Positions 42,524 to 50,209 of a stretch of 64,000 nt of DNA are shown in pieces. The DNA comes from CADCVT01 sp036389155 (lineage in GTDB: Bacteria; Actinomycetota; Thermoleophilia; Solirubrobacterales; Solirubrobacteraceae). Below the pieces are notes generated by a model. That model was not told the origin of the DNA, did no database searches, and saw nothing but the letters and a program-made list of their open reading frames with translations. The DNA is taken from assembly GCA_036389155.1 (NCBI GenBank), contig DASVQN010000052.1:7890-71889 (forward strand). The letters are read 5' to 3'. Each line of letters opens with the position of its first letter. Position 1 is the first letter of the stretch. Position numbers and translations under genes: made by a program.

Positions 42524-43442
42524 GCCGCGACGCGCGGGTTGGTGAGCGGCGTCAGCGTCCGCTCCAGCCGCTCGCGCAGGTGCTCGTGCTGCGGCGGGAG
42601 CTTGAGCGCCTCGCCGAGCGAGTCCGGCGGCTCGTCGGCGTCGAAGCCGATGTCGCGGCTGGCCAGCTCGAACAGGACGCCGGCCGGGGTGCGGAAGTAG
42701 ACGGAGTGGAAGTACTGGCGGTCGATGATCGTCGTGGGGTGCCTCCGGCGCCGGCGACCCGCCCGCGCCACGCGGCCAGCTCCGCGTCGTCGGCGGCGTT
42801 CCAGGCGATGTGGTGCACGCTTCCCGCGCCCTCGATGCCCGGCTCGGGCGGGGGCGCATCCCACTTGAGCTGGCCGCGCCGCTCGGCGCCCGCCGCGAGC
42901 CAGCGGCCCTGGTCGTCGCGCTGCATCCCGAGCGCCTCGAGCAGCGGCTCCGTGGCGGCGACCGCGGCGTCGCTCGCGTACGCGCGCACGCCGTGGAAGC
43001 CCTGGATCGCGTGCTCGGCGGGGACGTCCGGCGCGGCCGCGACGAGCGGCTCGTCGGGCGCGTCCGCCACCACCAGCGCGTTGGTCAGGCCCTCGGGGTC
43101 GTCGAAGCGCAGGACGCGCTCGCGGCGCTCGGCGGCGACGCCCTCGTCGGCCAGCCGCTGCTCCCAGAAGCCGAGCGCCTCCGCCGACCCGACGCGCCAG
43201 CAGACCGTGTGCACCATGCCGGCGCCGGGGCGTCCCCGGCGCGCGCCCGGGAACTCGAAGAACGTCATGATCGAGCCCGGCGTCCCGCGCTCGTCGCCGT
43301 AGTAGAGGTGGTAGACGTCGGGTGCGTCGAAGTTGACCGTCTTCTTCACCAGCCGCAGCCCGAGCAGGCGCGCGTAGAAGTCGACGTTGCGTGGCGCGTC
43401 GCCCGTGATCGCGGTGACGTGATGCAGCCCCTCGAGGTCCAT
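42520..43442 (-). pseudogene. Frameshifted ring-cleaving dioxygenase (VOC, MhqO/MhqA-like)
   Basis: ATG 43442 (MDLEGLHHVTAITGD) gives a normal two-VOC-module protein up to about residue 235 (GSVHHIAWNAADDAELAAW, RVAGAGGT). The frame then shifts at about 42736-42741. The natural continuation (TTIIDRQYFHSVYFRTPAGV, FELASRDIGFD) is in another frame and ends at 42520. The total length is 923 bp, one base short of a multiple of three, so a single missing base explains it. Metal ligands (His in LHHVTA, His in VHHIAW, Glu in VLFELA) would be intact in the repaired protein. Either a real lesion or a sequencing error. Confidence 0.8.
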
Positions 43443-43449
43443 GAGGGCG

Positions 43450-43479
43450 AGCCTAGCGCGTCGGTGATTGCATGTGCAA
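43450..43479 (-). promoter_or_regulatory. Putative promoter and palindromic MarR operator
   Basis: TTGCA-TG-TGCAA (43468-43479) is a perfect palindrome. It overlaps a leftward -35-like TTGCAC (43479-43474), with a -10-like TAGGCT at 43455-43450 after an 18-bp spacer, 8 nt before the dioxygenase ATG. It is the likely binding site of the divergent MarR-type regulator. Confidence 0.5.
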
Positions 43480-43527
43480 CAATGTGTGCCCGCGACCGGA
43501 TGCAGTGCTACCGTCGCGCCGAACGCC

Positions 43528-44016
43528 ATGGCGTCACTTTCCAACGCGACACGACCGCTCGACGAGACCGAGCTCCGCGCCTGGCGCGGTCTGCTCCGCG
43601 CCCACGCGACGCTCGTCAAGCGGCTCGACGCGGAGCTCGAGTCGGCCCACGGGCTGCCCCTGACGTCCTACGAGGTCCTGCTCCACCTGGCCAAGTCCGA
43701 CGGGGCGAAGATGCGCATGTGCGACGTCGCCGAGTCGGTGCTGCTGAGCCGCAGCGGCCTGACCCGCCTCGTCGATCGCCTGGAGCGCGACGGCTACGTC
43801 GAGCGCGTCTCCTGCGCCGACGACGCGCGCGGCGCCTACGCCCGGCTCACCGACGCCGGCAGCGCGAAGCTCGAGGCCGCGTCGGGCACTCACCTCGAGG
43901 GCGTCCGCCAGCACTTCCTCTCGCATTTCGACCCGAGCGAGCTCACCCTGCTCGCCGAGGCGTGGGAGCGCGTCGCCGGCCCGTGCGGGCCGCAGGGCTG
44001 CGCCTCCGAGACTTGA
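43528..44016 (+). CDS. MarR-family transcriptional regulator (MhqR-like position)
   Basis: 162 residues. The winged HTH spans about 45-115: YEVLLHLAKSDGAKMRMCDV, LLSRSGLTRLVDRLERDGYV, and the wing R...CADDARGAYARLTDAG. One Cys lies at the start of the DNA-binding helix region (MRMCDVAES) and one in the wing (VSCADD); reactive Cys could sense quinones or oxidants. ATG 43528 was chosen; an upstream TTG at 43468 lies inside the palindrome. It is divergent from the dioxygenase-esterase pair. The stop (44014-44016) lies inside the hsp20 -35 box. Confidence 0.87.
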   Translation: MASLSNATRPLDETELRAWRGLLRAHATLVKRLDAELESAHGLPLTSYEVLLHLAKSDGAKMRMCDVAESVLLSRSGLTRLVDRLERDGYVERVSCADDARGAYARLTDAGSAKLEAASGTHLEGVRQHFLSHFDPSELTLLAEAWERVAGPCGPQGCASET

Positions 44017-44042
44017 CACCCTTCGACTGAGATTTCTATACT
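44013..44042 (+). promoter_or_regulatory. Strong sigma-A-type promoter of hsp20
   Basis: -35 TTGACA (44013-44018), 18-bp spacer, -10 TATACT (44037-44042). The -35 overlaps the marR stop codon. No CIRCE or HAIR inverted repeat is seen around it. Confidence 0.75.
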
Positions 44043-44081
44043 TCCCGGCGAGTAGCAAACCGATCGTCCCAAGGAGGAGAC

Positions 44082-44600
44082 ATGGCTCTTGTCCGCTGGG
44101 AGCCGGCTCGCGAGCTCCACACGATCCAGCAGGAGATGAACCGGCTCTTCAACACGTTCTTCGACGCTCCCGCGAGCGGCGGCGGCGTCACCGGCGGCCG
44201 GCGCTGGGTCCCGGCGATGGACCTCGTCGAGACCGACGACCACTTCGTGCTCCGCGCCGACCTTCCCGGGCTCGACGAGTCCGCGGTCAACATCGAGGTC
44301 AACGAGAACGTGCTCACGGTCTCGGGGGAGCGCTCGTTCGAGCACGAGGCCAAGAAGGACGGCTACTACCGCCTCGAGCGCGGCACCGGCCAGTTCAGCC
44401 GCAGCCTGACCCTGCCCGACGGCGTCGACCCCGACGCGATCACCGCGTCGTTCGACAAGGGCGTCCTCGAGGTGCGCGTCCCGAAGCCCGAGCAGCGCAA
44501 GCCCCGCCGCGTCCAGATCGGCGTCGGCGGCGGCGAGCAGCCCGCCATCGAGGGCACGGCCTCCACGCCGCAGTCCAACGGCGCGCCCGTCGCCGCGTAG
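44082..44600 (+). CDS. Small heat-shock protein, Hsp20/alpha-crystallin family
   Basis: 172 residues. The alpha-crystallin domain spans about 44-145 (PAMDLVETDDHFVLRADLPG to GVLEVRVPKP), with the conserved A-x-x-x-G-V-L motif read as ASFDKGVLEV. The N-terminus (LHTIQQEMNRLFNTFF) is the oligomerisation region, and there is a disordered C-terminal tail. It is an ATP-independent holdase in the cytosol. It has a perfect AAGGAGGA Shine-Dalgarno (44071-44078) and the best promoter of the window, fitting strong expression. A 10-bp hairpin follows the gene. Confidence 0.95.
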   Translation: MALVRWEPARELHTIQQEMNRLFNTFFDAPASGGGVTGGRRWVPAMDLVETDDHFVLRADLPGLDESAVNIEVNENVLTVSGERSFEHEAKKDGYYRLERGTGQFSRSLTLPDGVDPDAITASFDKGVLEVRVPKPEQRKPRRVQIGVGGGEQPAIEGTASTPQSNGAPVAA

Positions 44601-44615
44601 AGCGGCCGTCGCCAT

Positions 44616-44640
44616 GGGCCGCCCCGCGGAGGGGCGGCCC
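44616..44640 (+). terminator. Hairpin terminator after hsp20
   Basis: GGGCCGCCCC (44616-44625), loop gcgga, GGGGCGGCCC (44631-44640): a perfect 10-bp stem with no T-tract, separating hsp20 from tgt. Confidence 0.6.
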
Positions 44641-44670
44641 GCCGCCGATCGGGCCTCGGGCGGCGCGCCC

Positions 44671-44676
44671 TATCGT
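44671..44676 (+). promoter_or_regulatory. Putative -10 of leaderless tgt
   Basis: TATCGT ending 8 nt before GTG 44685; no Shine-Dalgarno. Confidence 0.35.
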
Positions 44677-44684
44677 CAGAGGGC

Positions 44685-45923
44685 GTGCCGTTCGAGATCA
44701 CCGCGCGCGACCCGCACAGCCTCGCGCGCGCCGGGCTGCTGACCACCGCGCACGGCGTCGTCCGCACGCCCGCCTTCGTCCCGCTGGCGACGAAGGGCGT
44801 CGTCAAGGGCCTGCAGGCCGACGAGGTCGCCGGGCTCGGCTACGACATGGTCCTGGGGAACACGTTCCACCTGTTCCTCGAGCCCGGCCACGACCTCATC
44901 GCGGGCTTCGGCGGCCTGCACGAGTTCATGGGCTGGGACCGCCCGATCATCACCGACTCCGGCGGCTTCCAGGTCTTCAGCATGGGTCACGGCACGGTGG
45001 CCGACGAGGTCAAGGGCCGCGCGCCCTACGGCAGCGAGCGCGACGGCGCGGTCCTCGCCATCGAGGAGGAGGGCGTCACCTTCAAGAACCCGCGCAACGG
45101 CGACTCGGTGTTCATGGGGCCGGAGACGTCGATGGAGGTCCAGGCCGGCCTGAACTCCGACATCGCGCTCGTGTTCGACGAGTGCACGCCGTTCCACGTC
45201 GACCGCGACTACACCGCTCGCTCGACCGAGCGCACCCACCGCTGGCTGGACCGCTGCCTGGACTGGCACGCCGAGCACGGCCCGCCCGGCCAGCTCGTCT
45301 ACGGGATCGTGCAGGGCGGCGTCTACGAGGACCTGCGCCAGGAGGCGGCGCAGGCGGTCGCGGCGCGCGACGCGCTCGGCGGCATCGCCGTCGGCGGCTC
45401 GCTGGGCGCGCACAAGGAGCAGATGCACGAGGTCGTCGGCTGGACGACGCGCCACCTGCCGGAGCACAAGCCGCGCCACCTGCTGGGGATCGGCGAGGTC
45501 GACGACCTCATCCGCGGCGTCGAGCTCGGCATCGACACCTTCGACTGCGTGACCCCGACCCGCCTCGGCCGGCACGGCGTCGTCCTCATCCCCGACGCCG
45601 GCAAGCGCTGGCGGGTGGACCTGAGCGCGGCGCGCTTCAAGGACTCCAAGGAGCCGATCGAGGACGGCTGCCCGTGCCCGGCCTGCTCGCAGGGCCTCCC
45701 GCGCGGCTACCTCCGCTACCTGGCCAAGAACCGCGAGCTGACCGGCGTCCGCCTGCTCAGCCTGCACAACCTCGTCTACCTGGCGCGCCTCATGCGTGAC
45801 CTGCGCGAGGCGATCGCCGAGGGCCGCCTCAGCGAGGTGGCGGAGGCGCTGCGGCGAGGGGCGGCTCCGTCGACGGCTGCGGTGTCGTCAGCTCCGTCTC
45901 CTCCCGCTCGGCCAGCGCGATGA
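44685..45923 (+). CDS. tgt: tRNA-guanine transglycosylase
   Basis: 412 residues. DSGGFQVFSMG holds the catalytic Asp, VFDECTPF the active-site loop, and GGLAVGG-type GGIAVGGSLG and LLGIGEVDDLI are present. The nucleophile Asp region is DTFDCVTPTRLGRHG. The zinc site is C-P-C-P-A-C (about 360) with a His in SLHNLVYL. It swaps guanine 34 for a 7-deazaguanine in tRNA with GUN anticodons. The last ~30 residues are Ala/Pro/Ser-rich and overlap the SDR gene by 95 bp antisense. No queuosine synthesis genes are in the window. Confidence 0.93.
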   Translation: MPFEITARDPHSLARAGLLTTAHGVVRTPAFVPLATKGVVKGLQADEVAGLGYDMVLGNTFHLFLEPGHDLIAGFGGLHEFMGWDRPIITDSGGFQVFSMGHGTVADEVKGRAPYGSERDGAVLAIEEEGVTFKNPRNGDSVFMGPETSMEVQAGLNSDIALVFDECTPFHVDRDYTARSTERTHRWLDRCLDWHAEHGPPGQLVYGIVQGGVYEDLRQEAAQAVAARDALGGIAVGGSLGAHKEQMHEVVGWTTRHLPEHKPRHLLGIGEVDDLIRGVELGIDTFDCVTPTRLGRHGVVLIPDAGKRWRVDLSAARFKDSKEPIEDGCPCPACSQGLPRGYLRYLAKNRELTGVRLLSLHNLVYLARLMRDLREAIAEGRLSEVAEALRRGAAPSTAAVSSAPSPPARPAR

Positions 45924-46728
45924 CGTCGGCGATGCCCGCCCGCTTCGCGCGCGCCTCGACGAGCGGCTGCAGCACCGCGCGCAGGTAGAGCACGACCTGG
46001 AGCGACTTCGGCACCATCACGTGCCGCGCGCGCCGCTGCACGCCGGCCACGATCGCGTCGCCGACGTCGGACACCTTGCCCCAGTCGCCGAACGGGCCGC
46101 CCATCCGCTCGCGGCCGAGCCGGGCCGACGGCCGGTCGGTCCCGCGGCGGACCATGTCGGTGTCGATGAAGGAGAAGTAGGCCACGCCGACCTTCGTCCC
46201 GGTGTGGGCGACCTCGACGCGCAGCGCGTCGCCGAACGCCTCCACGCCAGCTTTCGAGGCCGTGTACGCGGCCATCATCGGGGTGTGGACGAGCGCCGAG
46301 GCGGACGAGATGAGGAGCACGTAGCCGCGGCGCGCGACGACGTGGGGGAGGGCCGCGCGGACGGTCCGCCACACCCCGAGGAGGTTGACCTCGATCGTGC
46401 GGTCGAAGGCGGCGGGGTCGACCGAGGCGACCGTGCCGTTCGGGGCGACCCCGGCGTTGGCGATGACGACGTCGAGGCCGCCGAACCGCTCGACGGTGCC
46501 TGCCACAGCGGCTTCCATCGCCTCCATCGAGGTGACGTCGGCCTCGTACCACCACGCGCGCTCGCCCAGCTCGGCGGCCCGGCGCTCGAGCTCGGAGGGC
46601 TCCAGGCCGACCAGCGCCACGGAGGCGCCCAGCGCATGCAGCCGGCGCGCCGCCTCGAGCCCCAGGCCGCGTGCCGCGCCGGTGACCAGCACGACCTTTC
46701 CGGCGATCTCGTAGGACTCGGCGGCCAC
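45829..46728 (-). CDS. Short-chain dehydrogenase/reductase
   Basis: 299 residues from GTG 46728. The longer frame to ATG 46785 is unlikely because its extra codons (AGT, CTA, CCT, TTT, AGG) are of a type avoided elsewhere. The NAD(P) motif is VTGAARGLG (T-G-x3-G-x-G), NAG is in VIANAGVAPN, and the catalytic Ser/Tyr/Lys are in ISSASALVH and YTASKAGVEAF. The C-terminal ~50 residues include a hydrophobic VVLYLRAVLQPLVEAR segment and a Pro/Thr-rich tail. The tail overlaps the 3' end of tgt by 95 bp. The substrate is unknown. Confidence 0.88.
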   Translation of the reverse strand: MAAESYEIAGKVVLVTGAARGLGLEAARRLHALGASVALVGLEPSELERRAAELGERAWWYEADVTSMEAMEAAVAGTVERFGGLDVVIANAGVAPNGTVASVDPAAFDRTIEVNLLGVWRTVRAALPHVVARRGYVLLISSASALVHTPMMAAYTASKAGVEAFGDALRVEVAHTGTKVGVAYFSFIDTDMVRRGTDRPSARLGRERMGGPFGDWGKVSDVGDAIVAGVQRRARHVMVPKSLQVVLYLRAVLQPLVEARAKRAGIADVIALAEREETELTTPQPSTEPPLAAAPPPPR

Positions 46729-46805
46729 GGCTCCGGACGCTACCGAAACTCCCCTAAAAGGGCCGCGGACCACTAGACTCGCCATTTTGGCGTAGCGGGA
46801 GCGTT

Positions 46806-47717
46806 ATGGATGACGCGGCGCGGACGCCGCAGCACATGAACGACGGGGCAACCTTCACAGCACAGCTGACAGGCGGCGTGCGCCGCTTGGCTGCGCTCGC
46901 GCACAGCGTCCGGGACGAGGACACGGTCCTCCGGGCACTGCGCTACGAGCTCTACTACGCACTCGACGTGGACGACGTGCGCTACGAGCCGCGCGCGGAT
47001 CCGACGTGGCCGTCGCTGCCCCTGATCGTCGACAACCGCCGCCGCGGCGTGCTCGTCTTCGTGACCCATCCGCCGCGCCGGCTGACCGACGACGAGATCG
47101 ACGCCGCCGCCGCCCTGATCGAGACGTCGGCCGCCGTGCTCGCGCTGCTCGAGGCGCGCCACGCCGCGCGCATCGACTCGCTCACCGGCTCGCTCAACCA
47201 CGGCGCGATGCTCGCGCGCCTGGAGGAGGAGATCGACCGCTGCCGGCGCTACCGCACCGGGCTGGCGTGCCTGCTCATCGACCTCGACGACTTCAAGGCG
47301 ATCAACGACCGCTGGGGGCACGCGACCGGCGACTCGGTCCTGCGCCAGGTGGCGATGCTGCTGCGGACCGAGTTCCGTGCCCACGACCAGGTCGCCCGCT
47401 ACGGCGGCGACGAGTTCGTGGTGCTGCTGCCGCACGCGGTCGGCCCGCGCGCCGAGATCGCCGCGCGCCGCGCGCTGCGCCGGCTGCGCGACATCCACGT
47501 GGTCACCGACGAGGGCCGCCAGCCGCTCAGCGCGTCGATCGGCCTCGCCGAGTGGGCCGAGCCGGAGACCCCGGCCGAGCTTCTGGCCAAGGCCGACCAG
47601 GCGCTGCTCGCCGGGAAGCGCGGCGGCAAGGACCAGCTGCGCACCGCCTCGGGCGAGTGGCCGTGGGAGGAACCGGCCCCCGAGGTCCCTAACGAGCCCG
47701 CCGCGGCGGGCGGCTGA
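46806..47717 (+). CDS. GGDEF-domain protein, probable diguanylate cyclase
   Basis: 303 residues. The N-terminal ~120 residues look like a small GAF-type sensor module (DDVRYEPRADPTWPSLPLIV, RRGVLVFV). The GGDEF domain spans about 125-285, with DLDDFKAINDRWGH, and the active-site motif RYGGDEFVVLLP is intact. An I-site R-x-x-D is not obvious. It should make cyclic di-GMP in the cytosol in response to a signal. It is monocistronic; a TAGACT -10 lies at 46774-46779. Confidence 0.9.
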   Translation: MDDAARTPQHMNDGATFTAQLTGGVRRLAALAHSVRDEDTVLRALRYELYYALDVDDVRYEPRADPTWPSLPLIVDNRRRGVLVFVTHPPRRLTDDEIDAAAALIETSAAVLALLEARHAARIDSLTGSLNHGAMLARLEEEIDRCRRYRTGLACLLIDLDDFKAINDRWGHATGDSVLRQVAMLLRTEFRAHDQVARYGGDEFVVLLPHAVGPRAEIAARRALRRLRDIHVVTDEGRQPLSASIGLAEWAEPETPAELLAKADQALLAGKRGGKDQLRTASGEWPWEEPAPEVPNEPAAAGG

Positions 47718-47731
47718 GCCACAGCGGTCCG

Positions 47732-48934
47732 CTACCGCGTGTTGGAGTCGACGAGCTCCTTCATCGCGTCGACCGACTCCGAGACCGAGCCGTACTCCAC
47801 CTTGCGCAGCTGGACGTCGCCTCCGCCCGACGTGAGCGCGAGGTAGATCGCGACCGCCGCGGCGGCGGTCAGCGCCAGCAGGACGAACGTCGCCAGCGCG
47901 CGGCGCCCGCGGCCGGGCGCGGTGTCGGCGGCCACCGCACCGTCGGCGTACGCCCGGCGCGCGGGAGGGCCGGGCGTCGGCTGCAGGCGCCGTGCGGCCC
48001 GGCCGGGCTCGGTCGACGGCGGCGTCATCCGCGTCGCGAGCGTCTCGTCGGCGGCGAGCACGGAGGTGCGCGCGGTCGGCTCGGGATCGTCGGCGAACGT
48101 GTCGCCGGCCGCGCCCGCCGAGAGCGCCTCGCGCAGGTCGTCCGCGTTGGCGAACCGGCGCGACGGCTCGATCTCCAGCGCCCTGCTGACCGCCTGGGCG
48201 ACGCCGTGGGGGACCGCCGGGTCGAGCTCGTCGAGCGCCGGCGGGACCTCGCGCTGCTGCTTGAGCGCCAGCTCGGTGAGCGACTGGGCCTCGTAGGGCA
48301 GGCGTCCCGCGATCAGCTGGTAGGTGACGACGCCGAGCGAGTAGAGGTCCGACCGCGCGTCCGCCTCGTCGCCCGCCGCCTGCTCCGGCGACAGGTAGGC
48401 CGCCGTCCCCAGCACCGAGCCGACCTGGGTGATCCGCGACACCGAGTCGCTCGCCGCCTTGGCGATGCCGAAGTCGGCCAGCTTGACGACGCCGTCGTCG
48501 CTGCGCAGGAGGTTCCCCGGCTTGACGTCGCGGTGGATCACGCCGTTGCGGTGCGCGTGCTCGAGCCCGCGGCAGGCCTGGTTGACGATGAAGAGCGCCT
48601 CGTCGAGCGGGAGGCGCCCCTGGTCGCGCAGCAGCTCGGCCCCGGAATGGCCGCGGATGTACTCCATGACGATGAAGTGCCGGCCCGTCTGGTCGTCGAG
48701 CCCGAAGTCGAAGACCTGCACGATGTTGGGATGCACGAGCTGCGCGGCGGCCAGCGCCTCGCGGCGGAAGCGCGAGACGAACTGCGGGTCGTCGGCCAGG
48801 TGCTCGGCCAGCAGCTTGACCGCGACCTCGCGCTCGAGCCGGCGGTCGAAGGCGAGCTGGACCGTCGACATCCCGCCGAACCCGAGGCGCTCGCCGAGCT
48901 CGTAGCGGCCGGAGATGACGTGGTCTGCGTTCAT
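47732..48934 (-). CDS. Membrane-anchored Ser/Thr protein kinase (PknB type)
   Basis: 400 residues. The kinase domain is about 9-265: the glycine loop GERLGFGGMSTV, the catalytic Lys in VAVKLL, HRDVKPGN, the DFG in ADFGIA and the APE-equivalent YLSPEQAAG. A disordered juxtamembrane segment (about 270-345) leads to one TM helix (ATFVLLALTAAAAVAIYLAL, about 352-371) and a short outer tail without PASTA domains. ATG 48934 overlaps the stop of the lipoprotein gene (ATGA). The operon phosphoesterase-lipoprotein-kinase suggests envelope signalling. Confidence 0.92.
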   Translation of the reverse strand: MNADHVISGRYELGERLGFGGMSTVQLAFDRRLEREVAVKLLAEHLADDPQFVSRFRREALAAAQLVHPNIVQVFDFGLDDQTGRHFIVMEYIRGHSGAELLRDQGRLPLDEALFIVNQACRGLEHAHRNGVIHRDVKPGNLLRSDDGVVKLADFGIAKAASDSVSRITQVGSVLGTAAYLSPEQAAGDEADARSDLYSLGVVTYQLIAGRLPYEAQSLTELALKQQREVPPALDELDPAVPHGVAQAVSRALEIEPSRRFANADDLREALSAGAAGDTFADDPEPTARTSVLAADETLATRMTPPSTEPGRAARRLQPTPGPPARRAYADGAVAADTAPGRGRRALATFVLLALTAAAAVAIYLALTSGGGDVQLRKVEYGSVSESVDAMKELVDSNTR

Positions 48935-49461
48935 GGCGTCTCCGGCGCCTCGGAGCCGCCGGACTCCGGCGGGACGCCCGTGTCCGTCGTCTCGGGCGGC
49001 ACGCCCGTGTTCGTCGGGGGCGGCGTCGTGGTGGTCGGCGGCGGGGTGGTCGTGGTCGGCGGCGGGACGGTCTCCGTCGTCGGAGGCGGTGTCGTCGTCG
49101 TGTCCGGCTCGGTGTCCGTCGTCTCCGTCGTCTTCGGCCGGTTGTCGAGGCACTCGTCGGGCGCGATCTGCTGGAGGTTCTCCGCGCCCGAGGCCAGCCG
49201 GCGGCGCAGGCGCTTGTCGGTGCTGTTCGGCAGGCCGTCGATCGCGCGGTTCAGCCGCTGGAAGGCGGGCTGGAGCTCCTTGCACTCGCCCTTCTCGACC
49301 CGCTCGGCGATCTTGTCGAGCTCCTCGCGGATCGCGTCGGCGCGGGAGGGCGCGAGGAGCTTGCGGTCGCTCTTGTCGTCGCCGCACGACGCGACGAGCA
49401 GCGCGCAGAGCACGCCGAGCACGAGCGCGAGGACGAGGGGTGGGAGACGCCGCACGGTCAC
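48931..49461 (-). CDS. Lipoprotein with Thr/Pro-rich C-terminal repeats
   Basis: 176 residues. The signal ends in the lipobox LVASC-GDD (Cys about 25). A helical domain follows (about 35-100, ADAIREELDKIAERVEKG, two Cys that may pair). The last ~70 residues are low-complexity runs of TTTT and PPPT units, probably a wall-spanning or glycosylated stalk. GTG 49461 overlaps the phosphoesterase stop (GTGA), and the stop overlaps the kinase start. It may be a sensor or partner for the kinase; no family is recognised. Confidence 0.75.
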   Translation of the reverse strand: MTVRRLPPLVLALVLGVLCALLVASCGDDKSDRKLLAPSRADAIREELDKIAERVEKGECKELQPAFQRLNRAIDGLPNSTDKRLRRRLASGAENLQQIAPDECLDNRPKTTETTDTEPDTTTTPPPTTETVPPPTTTTPPPTTTTPPPTNTGVPPETTDTGVPPESGGSEAPETP

Positions 49462-50192
49462 TGACCGTACCCAAGGCGCTCGGCAAGCGAATCGGGCAAT
49501 CCCGCGGCACGGATCGCGGCCGCCGCCCCGGCGATGTCGTACTCGGTCCGCCGCCACTCCGCGCGGCGCTCGGTCGTGTCGAGCAGGAGCCACGCCGCGC
49601 GGGGCTCGCCGTCGCGCGGCTGGCCGACCGAGCCGGGGTTCAGCAGCCACTCTCCCTCGCCGATCTCGGCGTAGTCGCCGTCGCGCGCGGGGGCGACGAT
49701 CGTCTCGCCGCCCGGCTCCTCGCGCCCGAAGGCGAGCGCGATGTGGGAGTGGCCGATCAGCGAGACGCGCTGCGGCATGGCGTCGAGGCAGCGCTCGGCG
49801 AGGGGAACGGTGAGGACGTACTCCCAGACGGGATCGCGCGGGCTGGCGTGGTAGAGGCCGATGCCGCTGTCCTCCCCCGCGGGCTGCAGCCCCTTGAGGA
49901 AGACGAGGTTGTCCTGCTCGATGACCTCGCGCGTCCAGCGGGCGCTGATCGCGGCGCCGCGCGAGAACTCCTCGATCCCCAGCGCGCCGGTGACCGCGAG
50001 GTCGTGGTTGCCGGCCAGGCACAGCGCCGCGCGCTCGCGCGCCAGCTCGACGCACTCGTTGGGCTGGCCGCCGTAGCCGACGAGGTCGCCGAGGCACCAG
50101 ATCTCGCCGGCGCCGCTGGCCTCGACGTCGGCGAGCACCGCCTCGAAGGCGTGACGATTGGCGTGGATGTCCGAGACGACGGCGACGCGCAT
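49458..50192 (-). CDS. Calcineurin-like metallophosphoesterase (YfcE/MJ0936-like)
   Basis: 244 residues. Metal-ligand motifs in order: VSDIHAN (D-x-H), LGDLVGYG (G-D), AGNHD (G-N-H-D) and GHSHIA (G-H-x-H). NPGSVGQPRDGEPRAAW is typical of the YfcE-type phosphodiesterases. It hydrolyses an unknown phosphodiester or phosphomonoester. It is the first gene of the operon with the lipoprotein and Ser/Thr kinase. It is divergent from the M48 protease gene with only 17 bp between the start codons. Confidence 0.9.
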   Translation of the reverse strand: MRVAVVSDIHANRHAFEAVLADVEASGAGEIWCLGDLVGYGGQPNECVELARERAALCLAGNHDLAVTGALGIEEFSRGAAISARWTREVIEQDNLVFLKGLQPAGEDSGIGLYHASPRDPVWEYVLTVPLAERCLDAMPQRVSLIGHSHIALAFGREEPGGETIVAPARDGDYAEIGEGEWLLNPGSVGQPRDGEPRAAWLLLDTTERRAEWRRTEYDIAGAAAAIRAAGLPDSLAERLGYGQ

Positions 50193-50193
50193 C

Positions 50194-50199
50194 TAGTCT
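50194..50199 (+). promoter_or_regulatory. Putative -10 of leaderless M48 peptidase gene
   Basis: TAGTCT ending 10 nt before GTG 50210, within the 17-bp divergent gap; no Shine-Dalgarno. Confidence 0.3.
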
Positions 50200-50209
50200 G
50201 GGGTCGGCT

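Noticed and set aside
44013..44082. CIRCE or HAIR heat-shock operator at hsp20
   Set aside because: Neither the 9-bp CIRCE inverted repeat nor CTTGAGT-N7-ACTCAAG is present; only a strong ordinary promoter and Shine-Dalgarno are seen.
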